This document shows positions 53,607 through 63,380 of a stretch of 64,000 nt of DNA, piece by piece; position 1 is the stretch's first letter; every line of letters begins with the position of its first letter. The stretch is from Adiantum capillus-veneris (taxonomy: Eukaryota; Streptophyta; Polypodiopsida; Polypodiales; Pteridaceae). Location: contig CM043960.1 in the NCBI GenBank assembly GCA_014529385.2, positions 26,863,896-26,927,895 on the forward strand, read 5' to 3'. The translations under genes and the position numbers were made by a program. The notes under the pieces were generated by a model that saw only the letters and a list, made by a program, of their open reading frames with translations, did not search any database and was not told where the DNA came from.

Positions 53607-55300
53607 AGGCTATACATTTGCCTCATTGGAAGTTACATTTGTATTTCCACCACTGAAAAGAGGCAACAAAGTGTCATAAATATCCTGTGAGCTTACATTA
53701 CTGTCTCTAGTACATGACAGCAAGGGCTGAACAGAATCTTCCACAAACACTACATCCCGAGAAACTAGAATACATTTTGTTTGCGGATGATACAACCTAT
53801 AACCTTTGCTTTCAGCACTATAACCAACAAAAATACATTTGACAGCCTTATCATCCAATTTTCTGCGCTGCACTTGTGGCACCAAAGCATATGCCAAACA
53901 ACCAAAAACACGCATGTGCTCAATAGAAGGCTTTCTATCATGCCATGCTTCATATGGAGTAATAGACTGCAAAGCTTTCGTAGGACACCTGTTAAGTACA
54001 TAAGTGGCACACATGATGGCCTCAAGCTAAAAAGAATGCGGCAAAGCTTGACTTTTGACCATACATCGTGCCATTTCCGTCAGTGACCTATTTTTCCTCT
54101 CAGCAACACCATTTTGTTGAGGTGTATAAGGCACTGTACATTGGTGTTCTATCCCACGACTAGCAAGAAATGCATTAAATTCATGAGACATATACTCCCC
54201 CCCTCAATCGGAACGGAGGGTGCCCATAGTACATTTCGAGACATTTTCAGCCATAGCCAGAAATTGTTTGAAGCACATAAAAACTTCGGACTTCGCTTTA
54301 AGCGGAACTACCCATGCATGCCTGGAGTAATCATCAATGAAAGACACAAGGTACAGGTAATTGCCCAAGGACGGAGTTTGCATGGGCCCACAAACATCAC
54401 TATGCACAAGCTGCAACCTGCATGTGGCCCGAACTGAACCATCCTTTGGAAACTTAGAACGATGTATCTTACCCAAAATATAGCCTTCACAAACATGTTT
54501 GACAGGTGCTTCAAGAGGCGGCAAAGAAGCAACCATACCAGATTTCTGCAAGCGCAGCAAACTGGCAAAATTCAGATGACCAAAACGTGCATGCCAAAGT
54601 TTTGCATCTAAAATAGCCCTTGAATCTGCAACAGCATTTGCAAAATTTTTTCCACACTTGTCATACAAAGTGAGCTTATACAGCCCACGGCACAAAAGCC
54701 CAGATGCAACAATTTCATCACCAAAACTGAGATCATGAACTGTACATCTGTCATCCACAAATTTGACTACAAGTCCAAGTCTAGCAAGTGCGGATACAAA
54801 CAAGAGATTCTTCTTGATCCCAGGTACATAAAGTGCATCAACAAGTGTGAAGGAACACCCATTAGCAGCAGTGAGCACAATCTTTCCAACTCCCTGAACT
54901 GGATAAGAGGAGTTGTTGGCACAAGTGACTGAATTCCCATGAGGGACAGACTCAAGAGAGGTAAACAATTCACGATGTGAGGTAATGTGCTTTGTAGCAC
55001 CACTATCGAAATACCACACATGTGAATCTGTAGCAACTGACAAGCATGCATCATGGACAACAGGACTGTAAGTGCACTCTGCGCTAAAAGCCCATTCTGC
55101 ATCAACATCAGCAACACAGTCTCCTTTCATAGAAGACTCAACAATGGCTGCATTTGTAGTGGAACCAGCATTTGCAGTGGAACCACCCTCTTTCTTCTTA
55201 GCCTCTTTGGCCTTCAACTTAGGACACGACTTGATCAAGTGATCATTAGCTTTACAATAATGGCAACGCATCTTCTTTTTGCCCTTATCACCAGAATTGC
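53607..55300 (-). pseudogene. Element E zinc knuckle, protease and integrase
   Basis: Knuckle CHYCKANDHLIKSC (about 55270-55230); protease VWYFDSGATKHITS. Integrase: WHARFGHLNFASLLRLQKSG, CEGYILGKIHRSKF, where the second Cys of the zinc pair is Tyr, VHSDVCGPMQTP, FIDDYSRHAWVVP, then LRSD closed by TGA at 54204 where Arg is expected before GGEYMS. After a TAG near 54030 the frame 54014-53610 continues to the CIFVGYSAESKGYRLYHP end, and a TAG near 53607 closes it. The stops fit simple C-to-T or G-to-A changes. Confidence 0.9.
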
Positions 55301-56114
55301 CAGACGAAGTACTGCCAGCAGAAGCATTAGGAACAGAATTTTCGCCACTCGCAGCAGAACCATAAGAAGTGGTTGCATTACTGTTACCACCCTTTCTTTG
55401 AGAATCAATAAAAGAATGTTCAACTGCACGCTGCCTAGTCCTGTTTTTTCTAGAAAGTGACTCTTGCAACAGCAATGTGCATAATGCATCAAACTTGACA
55501 ACTTCAAGATTTCCTTGGGTCATCAGTCTACAAGTACTAGCAAAAGTCTGGTAGGAACATGGTAAGGCATCAAGAACAGTCTGCACAAGAGAACTATCTG
55601 AAATGACTTCACCTGCAAAAATAAGCTGCTCATTGATATCCTTGACACTAGCAAGGAAAGTGTCCATATCATCTTCCTCATGCATAGTCTTCGACTTCGG
55701 ATCTTTACGCGGCAAAGCAGTTTTAGCCTCATTGCGGCTTGCATAAAGACCTGCTAAAACATCCCAAGCCTGTTTTGCAGATTTTGCTGAACGGATATGA
55801 GGAACAAGGGTGCGCTTCACAGACAACGCAATCAATGCATGAGCCTACGCATCCTTAACATCCCAACGAGCTTGTTCTGCCGTAGGCAAAACAACTCTAA
55901 CAGATGCAATCCTTGCAGGAAGACCTTCAACATCCTCAACGTCGCCTACATCCTCAGAAACAGGACGTACATCAATGCCCTGCACAATGTTCCACACACC
56001 CTTTGACACAAGAACATGTTGCATCATATAAGCCCACATAGGGTAGTTGTCCCCATCCAACCTGTCCTCATCAGCAAACATCTTGAACACATCTGTGTTG
56101 TTGTTGTCAGCCAT
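55301..56114 (-). pseudogene. Element E gag
   Basis: ATG at 56114 (MADNNNTDVFKMFADEDRL, then DGDNYPMWAYMMQHVLVSKG) gives a full N terminus, as expected 352 bases after the primer site. A single TAG at 55845 interrupts, after which ALIALSVKRTLVPHIRSAKS, LASVKDINEQLIFAGEVISD and FDALCTLLLQESLSRKNRTR follow. The related element D has lost exactly this N-terminal part. Confidence 0.92.
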
Positions 56115-56464
56115 GGTAAATGCTGCACCTGATGTGAAAACTGCCCGAAAATAGGAGAAACAGAGCGGGAACAACCTGTGCTATATAGCGCAAACCGTAG
56201 AAGACTATATAAGGCACCTGTTATGCAAAAAACGAAACTGACAGAAATTCTACACAAAATGACGAAATAGCATGTGCAGTACTGCCTGTAGTGGAAACGG
56301 AGGCCGAAATGAGCCCAACTCAAAATTCTGAGCAGACCAAGCTCTTCGAGCTTACCCAAAATTTTTGTCGCCTTGCGAACGCTCGCCAAAGCTCACTGAA
56401 ATCGGAGAAAGTGAGCAGGCGTGTGCTGGAGCAGCTGGCGACTAAGCTCGGGAGGACGTGACCT

Positions 56465-56478
56465 GCTCTGATACCAAT
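56465..56478 (-). other. Element E primer-binding site
   Basis: Plus strand GCTCTGATACCAAT; minus strand ATTGGTATCAGAGC, a perfect tRNA-Met complement next to the right LTR. Confidence 0.92.
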
Positions 56479-56705
56479 TGTTGGAATTAGGGTTGCAGAG
56501 AAACACACACAGCTTGGAGAAGACGAAGGAAGCTCAAGGCACACAATAGAGAGTTTATAACTTAGTGTGCAATGGAAAGATAGATAGCCCTAGAGTGATG
56601 GGCGTATATACAATGCACGAGGGAAAAAACCTCCTAAAGAGGAAAAAAATGCCCCAACGGTCCTAGTGTGTTCACACACATCACTACCACATGTATATGG
56701 TAACA
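56479..56705 (-). repeat. Element E 5' LTR
   Basis: 227 bp, same ends as the left copy; followed by the target copy CGACT. Confidence 0.96.
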
Positions 56706-56710
56706 CGACT

Positions 56711-57480
56711 ATCCGCTTAGATGTAGATAATTATTTGATACGAACTTAGCTGGCGTTCTAAGAATTATTCCCCAATCAATGACGCCAATGCGGGGTTTAT
56801 TTGCACGAGTAAAGTCCAACATTATGTTGAAAGGGTGCAGGTTGTTGTGCACTATACCAGTCAAGTGAGTAGCCGCAACACCATCAATTAAGGCATGGCA
56901 GATTGCTAGCATCTGCTCAATCACTCCTTTGATCCATGTTGTCTCTATTTCTAGTAAGCATTGATCTGCTGGTGGCAATGATCTCCAAGCGTGTTGTAGC
57001 CTGGGCATGTGGCGTGTCTGAACGCTCCGTGGTGGGCAAATGGCAAGCAACACATCATTTCCCACAAGGTGCCCCCATTATAGTATGGAAAGATTGTGAT
57101 CCAGGTGGTGGTTGACCACCTTAGTCTCCCATCCAACTATAAGGAAGCCGTTGATCGCACTTCCCCCTTTGCAAGTCCAAATTGTTGGTGTCCTGCGAAC
57201 AATTAAAAGATAAACACAATCACATGAAGGGACATAAACCAAGTTAGGAAAGCTTTGTGGAAACCATAGGTGCACTTCATTGTTGAATGTACATCTATCT
57301 TGATTCTCCTTTTGGTTGTTGCGATCAAGGCACTACCTGACTTAGGCCATTCTAGACTCTGCAAGGTTGGTGGGTGAATCGGAGAAAGATTACCATACCC
57401 AGTTTTCCTAGGCATTACATAAATATGGTTATAAAAAAACTTCCCATGAGACAAGCTCTACGGATGGACAAACATCATAG
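56711..57480 (-). pseudogene. Protein-kinase-like domain, N lobe and active-site loops
   Basis: Minus-strand pieces: GFLIVGWETKVVNHHLDHNL then YYNGGTLWEMM (about 57170-57050), resembling the hinge and start of the C lobe. In another frame (57065-56709) QMLAICHALIDGVAATHLTG is followed by IVHNNLHPFNIMLDF and PRIGVIDWGIIL. These align with the catalytic loop (HxDxxxxN) and the DFG motif; the catalytic Asp is Asn and DFG reads DWG. Upstream pieces (57275-57203) have NEVHLWFPQSFPNLVYV, like helix C to beta 4. The gene shifts frame and is cut by element E, so this is a dead or pseudokinase copy. Confidence 0.65.
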
Positions 57481-57701
57481 AGAATCTTGCCAAGGTCAAG
57501 GTGGATGGCCTCAAAAGCTCCTATGAAGGACTCTATTGGCTCCCACTCTACAAAATCAAATGGGAAAACATCTGTAAACATGAACAAGCAATGAAAACCT
57601 TATAGAAATCAAAGCAACATATAAGACATAAATAAAAAATATACAATCTAAAAATTTGACAGAGGAGTGAAATTATAGTTTGCAAGAAACCTCGATGGAG
57701 C
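57481..57701. other. No feature seen
   Basis: A short minus frame overlaps the MITE to the right and is not convincing. Confidence 0.4.
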
Positions 57702-57705
57702 CACT

Positions 57706-57967
57706 GGGTAAAAGCACGCTTTGGTGGTACAAAAAGGACTGTCCTTGACAACACCTTTGACAAATCTTTGAGCTACAATTTCTACATGTGACATGAAAAA
57801 CTATATATCATACTATATATCAGTGGATAGATCTTCAAAAGGAGAATCTAAAAACACAAGGTCTGAAAAGTTTTGACCTAAACTACAAAAAATTTACCAG
57901 TCCCCAGTTTTTCATTGGTAGAAGTAAAATAGGTCCTTTTTTGTACCACCAAACCACGCTTTCACCC
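57706..57967. mobile_element. 262-bp MITE with GGGT termini and 4-bp duplication CACT
   Basis: The left arm GGGTAAAAGCACGCTTTGGT (57706 on) and the reverse complement of the right end, GGGTGAAAGCGTGGTTTGGT, match at 16 of the first 20 bases and continue with GGTACAAAAA and GGAC. CACT flanks it on both sides (57702-57705 and 57968-57971). No coding capacity. The first 13 bases resemble the large transposon (GGGTAGAAGCATG), so it may be a miniature relative moved by the same transposase. Confidence 0.85.
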
Positions 57968-57971
57968 CACT

Positions 57972-58609
57972 GTTGTCTGTAGCTTCAGGTGTGAAGCAAA
58001 ATACACATATTGCACCTTTGCAAGCCGCTTGCCATCATGGGTTTGCTTGAAATCCATGATACGTTCCTTCCAATGGTGTGCTCAATAAGCCATGTGCCTC
58101 CTTGAGACCTTGTGTGCACCTCTTCAGTTGGGCTGCATTGTCACCCACATCAATCTCCATCATCACCCAACATCCACTATCGTCTTGTACATTGCACCAT
58201 GAAATGGAAATTACACTCCTAGGTTGTCAAGTACCTACTGATTCCATGGAGAATAGTGGCACAAACTATAGACAAACACATGATTTATTTATGCACATCC
58301 ATGTTCTTAGCTGCACAAAGAGCAAGATTCTTGGTGGTGCACAAAGACGGTTAATGTCACTTACTAATAACTATTATACTTCTCCACTTGCAAGTTGTCT
58401 TAATGGAAAAGATAATGTTGCAAATATTGAGAGGGAAGTAGATTCTCCCTATGGAGGTTAATGGAGAAGGAGAAGGAACCCAGTTGATGAAAGAAAGAAG
58501 GAAGATCTAGTAGAAGGATATGCTACAGATCCTCAGTTTTAGGTAGAGGTTTTTAGTGAGGCTCATGGAGTAATGGAGAACTTCAACTTGAGTAGAATGC
58601 AATGAGCTT
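57972..58609. other. No gene recognised
   Basis: A 127-codon plus frame (58078-58461) has no recognisable domain or gene signals. Confidence 0.35.
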
Positions 58610-59073
58610 CATTAGGAAGAGAATGGGGTCTAAGAGGGCCTCTTTATTTGGGAGTTTAAGGAAGTCAAACCTTTAGTATTAAGAAAGTAATCAAAAGACA
58701 GCTTTTGAATTCAAACAGGTGAAATGGCTAGTTTATTGAATTCAAAGTTTCCCCCCGAAATGGAATTTAAAATCTAGCGGGTAAAACCATATCATGTAGC
58801 ATATCTAGGGAAGAGATTGATGCATACATTGCAAATCTATGATCTCTACTCAAATCGGATATCATATGTGGGAGTTATGGAAGGCCAAAAATCATAAAAT
58901 TTTCCACCTTCTTTTTGGGAAAAAAATGCATCCTTTGACCAGTCTTACACATCTCTTACATACCCACCATTCTTGCACACATGGCGTACACCTATTTGTC
59001 AAAATGTTAATCACCTCCATATAAGCTCATGGAAAATAAAGAGGCCCTCCTACACCCCATCCTCTTCCTAATG
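58610..59073. mobile_element. Possible MITE with ~40-bp inverted repeats
   Basis: 58610-58649 (CATTAGGAAGAGAATGGGGT, then CTAAGAGGGCCTCTTTATTT) is the inverse of 59034-59073 with about four mismatches. A third, direct copy of the right arm lies at 59484-59523 inside a ~110-bp repeat of the preceding sequence (CACATGG..CACC.ATTTGTC). No clear target duplication was found, so the call could be an inverted segmental duplication instead. Confidence 0.55.
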
Positions 59074-59483
59074 TGAGGAGGGAAAGGAGGTCAAAATTTT
59101 GTTGTAGAGCTTTTGGGAGGGGAAAGTGAAAGGAAGGAAAGAGAAGCAGCTTGCAAGGTGGAGTGAAGAGAAGAGAGAGATGGTACAGTAGACAGAGAGA
59201 GGGAGGGAATGATCAACACGTTTTTGGCGGGACCCCCTTTTAAGAGACAAGGGGGAGAAACTAGCAGTCACCCACTAAAGAGGGAAAGGATTGGTTTTCA
59301 CCCCACTATATAGAAAAAAGTTCAATTTTTTTGAATTTATAAGAGAATTTCTCTTTATCTTTATATTCTATAAAAGAGCACAAGTTTGACCACTTACTTT
59401 TAGGCCCTACCATACCCACCATTTCAATCCACATGGAATCCACCCATTTGTCCCTACCATAATCTCCCTTTTAATCCCATAGA

Positions 59484-59523
59484 AAATAAAGAGGCCACCT
59501 TAGACCCCATTCCCTTCCTAAGA
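59484..59523. repeat. Extra copy of the right arm of the 58610-59073 inverted repeat
   Basis: AAATAAAGAGGCCACCTTAG followed by ACCCCATTCCCTTCCTAA; together with upstream similarity it forms a direct repeat of about 110 bp spaced about 450 bp from 58965-59073. Confidence 0.75.
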
Positions 59524-60129
59524 ATTGAGGAAATTCCAAAAGAACCCGAGAAGAAGCAAACTGTTGAACCAACAACTGGGAGTAGAAAGCCACATGGATT
59601 GCAAAAGGCAAATAAAACAAAGTTGATGAATGGCAAGAACAACAACAATTGGCATCCAAGATTACAGAGAGCCTAGCAAGGAAGATGCCAGAACAACCAG
59701 AGTGTTCGAATGCTCGAACAATTCAAAAATTATAGTTTTAGCCTTTAGAGGCTCAAGAAGAGAAGCACTTCGGGCAATCGACTGAGGGGAAAACAACATC
59801 TGGATTGTACAAATCCATCATAGCTACAGTTTAGAGTTTTTTTGAAGAGGAAAGGAGTTAGATCAGAGACTTGATCGAGGCTAGAAGCATTGACATGGTG
59901 AAGGATCAGTTAGAGATTGCATTGCAGGATTAGCCAATTGCCAAACAAGGAAAGCCGGCTCAATGGGGTTGTGAAGATATTCAAGTGGAGGAAAGATCTT
60001 CCATTTTATATTGTAGTTTTTGGTAATGAACAAGACGAGATATATGTTAAGGTATATGAGAGGATCGAATCTATAAACTTCATTAGATAGAATAGGAATG
60101 CAAAAGCTTAAGAAAGAGTAGTGGACCTG

Positions 60130-60546
60130 GCAACCATAAGGGATGATAAGGTTCTAGTAATTCAAGTATATTACAAACTCAAACAACAATGGGAACCATT
60201 TTTTGGAGTAGTACTCAATGGGTGATCTTGAGTTAACATCCTTGGGGAACATGTGAGACAAAAACTAAGAATTCAAGATTTAGAATTAACACCATTCAAG
60301 GTAAGAATAACTAACCACAACGTAGTCCAAGCCATAGGACTAATTGAGAATATGCAAATCAAAGTGGAAAAAGAGAAATTTAAAACCAACTTCTTAGTTC
60401 TGGATATACAGGGAGTGTATAGGATGATTCTAGGCAGACCATGGATAAAAACGGCTAGGGCTATACATGACTATGCCAATCAAATATTAACCATTCAAGG
60501 GTCCACCAAGAGAATTCATATTAGAACAAACAATACAAGAAGTTAG
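60130..60546 (+). pseudogene. Gypsy aspartic protease remnant
   Basis: VIQVYYKLKQQWEPFFGVVL precedes the active site. Where Asp-Gly-Gly-Ser-Gly is expected, the sequence reads Asn-Gly-stop-Ser-stop (AATGGGTGATCTTGA at 60217-60231), so the catalytic Asp is lost and two Gly codons became TGA. Downstream, LRIQDLELTPFKVRITNHNV and YRMILGRPWIKTARAIHDYA are the conserved end of the plant gypsy protease. Confidence 0.8.
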
Positions 60547-61059
60547 AAAAAGGCTCTAAGACTAGAGGAGCTCTGTAAGAAATATGGAATGAAGAAAATT
60601 GAGAGGCAATTAACATCAATGAATACCTTCCCACTCATAGAACTAGACCCGACTACTATTTTGATGGATAAAGAGCAAGCTAATAGGCAGAGAGAGCAGT
60701 AACTAGGTCACTTCACGGAGCAAATAGTGGGGAAACAATCGTTCAATTGGATGGGCATGCACCAGAACAATCAGATCAAGAAAAGATTGATTTAAGACCA
60801 GTAGAAGAGCCTAGTCAGATGAATGAAAAAAGTTCAGATCAAGCTATTAAAAGAACAGAGACGGAGACTAGACCGGCAAAGCTAGATGACCCATTCAATG
60901 GATATGCAATAGGAAATTGTACAAAAAATGAGGCAAAATCATCGGCCAAAAGAAAAGGAGGAGGTACAAATTGGTTGCTCTTGATGATCAAGAGGTAGAA
61001 GAATAGACTCTCGGCACATATTAGAATCCTAGAATGGTTAAGATCAATAAGCATCTGAA

Positions 61060-61794
61060 GCTAGAGATTAAGGAAAAGGCTAGATATTTATTTGAAAAAT
61101 CTAAGGATGTGTTTGCGTGGGAACACACTGACTTGAAAGGCATTGATCCTAAAGTGGTCAATCTCTATAGTTGAATGGAAATTGGCAAAGTAGATTGGAT
61201 ATTCCATCTTCCCATTAGGCTAGGTTAGTATAGCTCCCATCGCCATCCCAGATGCTTCCCCATGTACATGAAAAACTACCTTATTGTCTTGAACTGGCCT
61301 CCTACTAATCACCTCCTTTATGCACTAGAAACTTTGCTGACATTCCTGGGTCAATGTGTTTAGGATGCCAGGATCAACTATACTTTAGTATCAATGACTT
61401 TAAGATCAAGTGGGTCAATGTGTTTGCGTGGGAACACACACTGACTTGAAAGGCATTGATCCTAAAGTGGGTCAATCCTAAAGTTGAACAAGGATACTCC
61501 ACTATAGAGAGAGAAGCACTAGGAATGGTTTTCAGTGTCACAAAGTTCAGACACTACTTGTTGGGCAAGCTATTCCAGTTCTACATTGATCATCAAGCAC
61601 TTCTCTTTCTGATCAACAAAGTGATCATTCAAGGTAGGTTGATCAAGAGTATGATGTTTCTGATGGAATTTGAATTTAGAATCTTCCATAAGGCAAGAAA
61701 GACACATTATGGTATAGATTTTCTTTCAAGAAATACAGAGGGTATATCAAACACATCACTAAGTGATGAATCTGTAGATGTTGATATACTTTAA
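61060..61794 (+). pseudogene. Gypsy RT entry and RNase H remnant
   Basis: ARYLFEKSKDVFAWEHTDLK then GIDPKVV is the usual start of plant gypsy RT. The catalytic RT body is missing. RNase H resumes with VEQGYSTIEREALGMVFSVT, KFRHYLLGKLFQFYIDHQAL and FEFRIFHKARKTHYGIDFLS; the Asp of YIDHQAL is present. A 50-bp segment (TGTGTTTGCGTGGGAACACA and onward) occurs at 61108 and again at 61419, with a 2-base insertion, flanking the deleted RT. Confidence 0.82.
61108..61470 (+). repeat. 50-bp direct repeat flanking a deleted RT body
   Basis: Copies at 61108-61157 and 61419-61470; the second has two extra bases (ACACACACTG against ACACACTG). Could result from a template jump during reverse transcription. 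Confidence 0.85.
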
Positions 61795-61799
61795 AATGC

Positions 61800-63185
61800 A
61801 GCAATAGAAGGACAAGATCCAAAATGGTAGGACATGTATTACTTCCTTCTCGACCAATGCATGTATGCCACATCATTGGCAGTGACCATAAACCCAAGGC
61901 AGCAAGAGTATTGATCATTCATGGCAAGAATACGTTTAACTATGCATAGAGTGTGCAATCCTACACTTTGACCTGAATGTCTTGTGAAACTTTCTCCTTG
62001 GCCCACAGAGATTCCTGTATCACAACCTATGCTTTCACATTATACCCAGCACTCAAAGCGCGGAACATCCTCACCCTCTCCTTCCACTTCCACTACATTT
62101 GTAACCAAGCCTAAAACACCTAGGGTGAGTCATCTTCCTTGTAGGATTTCTTGCAGGACTCAAAAATGAACAAAACCAAGAAAATCTCAAAAAATCTATA
62201 GGTAGATATGGATCAAGTAACATAGAAAATGGATGCACTGATCAATCAGACTCCACAAGAATTCTCTGTATCCCATAATAGCCTTGAGAAATATGTCTTC
62301 CACCAAGCAAAAAGAATGTGGGATGTAGTGGTAGTGTTAAAGGCCACCAAGATGAACTTTGATGTTGGAATCATTTAGCGGGCTATAGATACTTTTGATC
62401 CAAATAGTGGTACTACTGAGATCATGACAGACTAGTACAAGCCATAGCTGCAACTCTCTCTCATGTACTACACTTACCATTTGTCACCAAGGCCAAACTC
62501 TACTTAGCTGATGAAGATAGCCAATACCTAGAAGAGGATGAACGTGCTAAAAAGAGACAAAAAAGAGGAGCTTAAGGAGTTCCAGTAGCAGTATTGGAAT
62601 TCAAACCAATATACAAGTTCATTGTGGAGGCCATTAATTTGAAAAGAAACCCCACATATGTTTCAAAAAAAATGTTTGGTATGCTACTGGTCAGAATCAA
62701 GAATCCAAAGGTAGATATCAATGTAAGCACATTCCTACGCATAATAGTTTGACTCAACAAAAAGCCAAGGTAAAGACCTAGAATGTCTTCAAAGAACAGT
62801 ATGCCTGGCAATTCTCATACTGGGAAACCATGCATTCAAACTCATCCCAATGCAGACAAGGTCTGGAAAAGGCTTTGAGAAAAGGATCTAGAAGTACACA
62901 ACACCAACTAGGAAATCAAAGGCACTAATAAAGAAACAACCGGAGGTCAAGGAACAAAAAAAGAGATTGCAAAGAGAAATGAGATGGCAATAGTCACCAC
63001 TAGAGCCAAAAGGACAGTAGCACAATCAAAGGCTAGCACATTTGAAGCTGGTACAGCTAAGGTCATAGAGTCACCAGTGAAGAAACTAAAGACAATAGCT
63101 TCCCTGACATAATTACTCCGACAAAGCGTACTGATGCTAGGCAAGTCAAGGGAACTTCAATAGACAAACCAATTGAGTTTCCTCG
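61800..63185. other. No intact gene; decayed element sequence
   Basis: Only short frames closed by stops every few dozen codons. A 61-codon frame at 61984 is Ser/Pro/Thr-rich. No recognised domain. Confidence 0.4.
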
Positions 63186-63362
63186 TGTCAAGACAAGGGT
63201 CCTATGGGGCAAGGCCCAACCTAGGGGGTCAGGGACCTAGGCCAAGGACCTGGACTGGACCGGTGCGGACTGGGGATCCACTTAGGGCAAGTGCTAGGAG
63301 CTAGCCTATATAAGGGGCGGTAGGGTGGAGGATCCTATGTTCAGTTACCCTAGGTCTTATAT
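63186..63362 (+). repeat. Probable 5' LTR of a new element truncated by the window end
   Basis: The sequence between a TG-start (TGTCAAGACAAGGGTCC) and a perfect Met-type primer site. It has a TATA-like CCTATATAAGG at about 63313. About 177 bp is short but similar to element C. The start is a guess, because no second copy is in the window. Confidence 0.5.
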
Positions 63363-63380
63363 TGGTATCAGAGCTCAAGG
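63363..63380 (+). other. Primer-binding site of the terminal element
   Basis: TTGGTATCAGAGCTCAAG contains TGGTATCAGAGC, the perfect tRNA-Met complement. Confidence 0.85.

Larger units (their letters stand above)
51943..56705 (-). mobile_element. Copia element E, minus strand, RT core deleted
   Basis: 4763 bp, 227-bp LTRs differing at about eight sites, duplication CGACT at 51938-51942 and 56706-56710, Met-type primer site. Gag, protease, integrase and RNase H are nearly complete, but RT jumps from its N terminus to beyond the catalytic box, so the copy could move only with enzymes from elsewhere. It interrupts a kinase-like gene. Confidence 0.97.
59650..63160 (+). mobile_element. Shattered Ty3-gypsy element
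   Basis: Plus-strand fragments in gypsy order: protease (about 60130-60546), RT entry (about 61060-61170), RNase H (61456-61794). The RT body is almost absent and a 50-bp direct repeat brackets the gap. Beyond 61800 only short, stop-ridden frames occur (one with basic stretches, 62780-63100). No LTRs could be matched; the left boundary is approximate. Confidence 0.65.

Noticed and set aside
59285-59305. TTTTCACCCCACT, a lookalike of the right end of the GGGT MITE
   Set aside because: No matching left end with CACT was found within several hundred bases.
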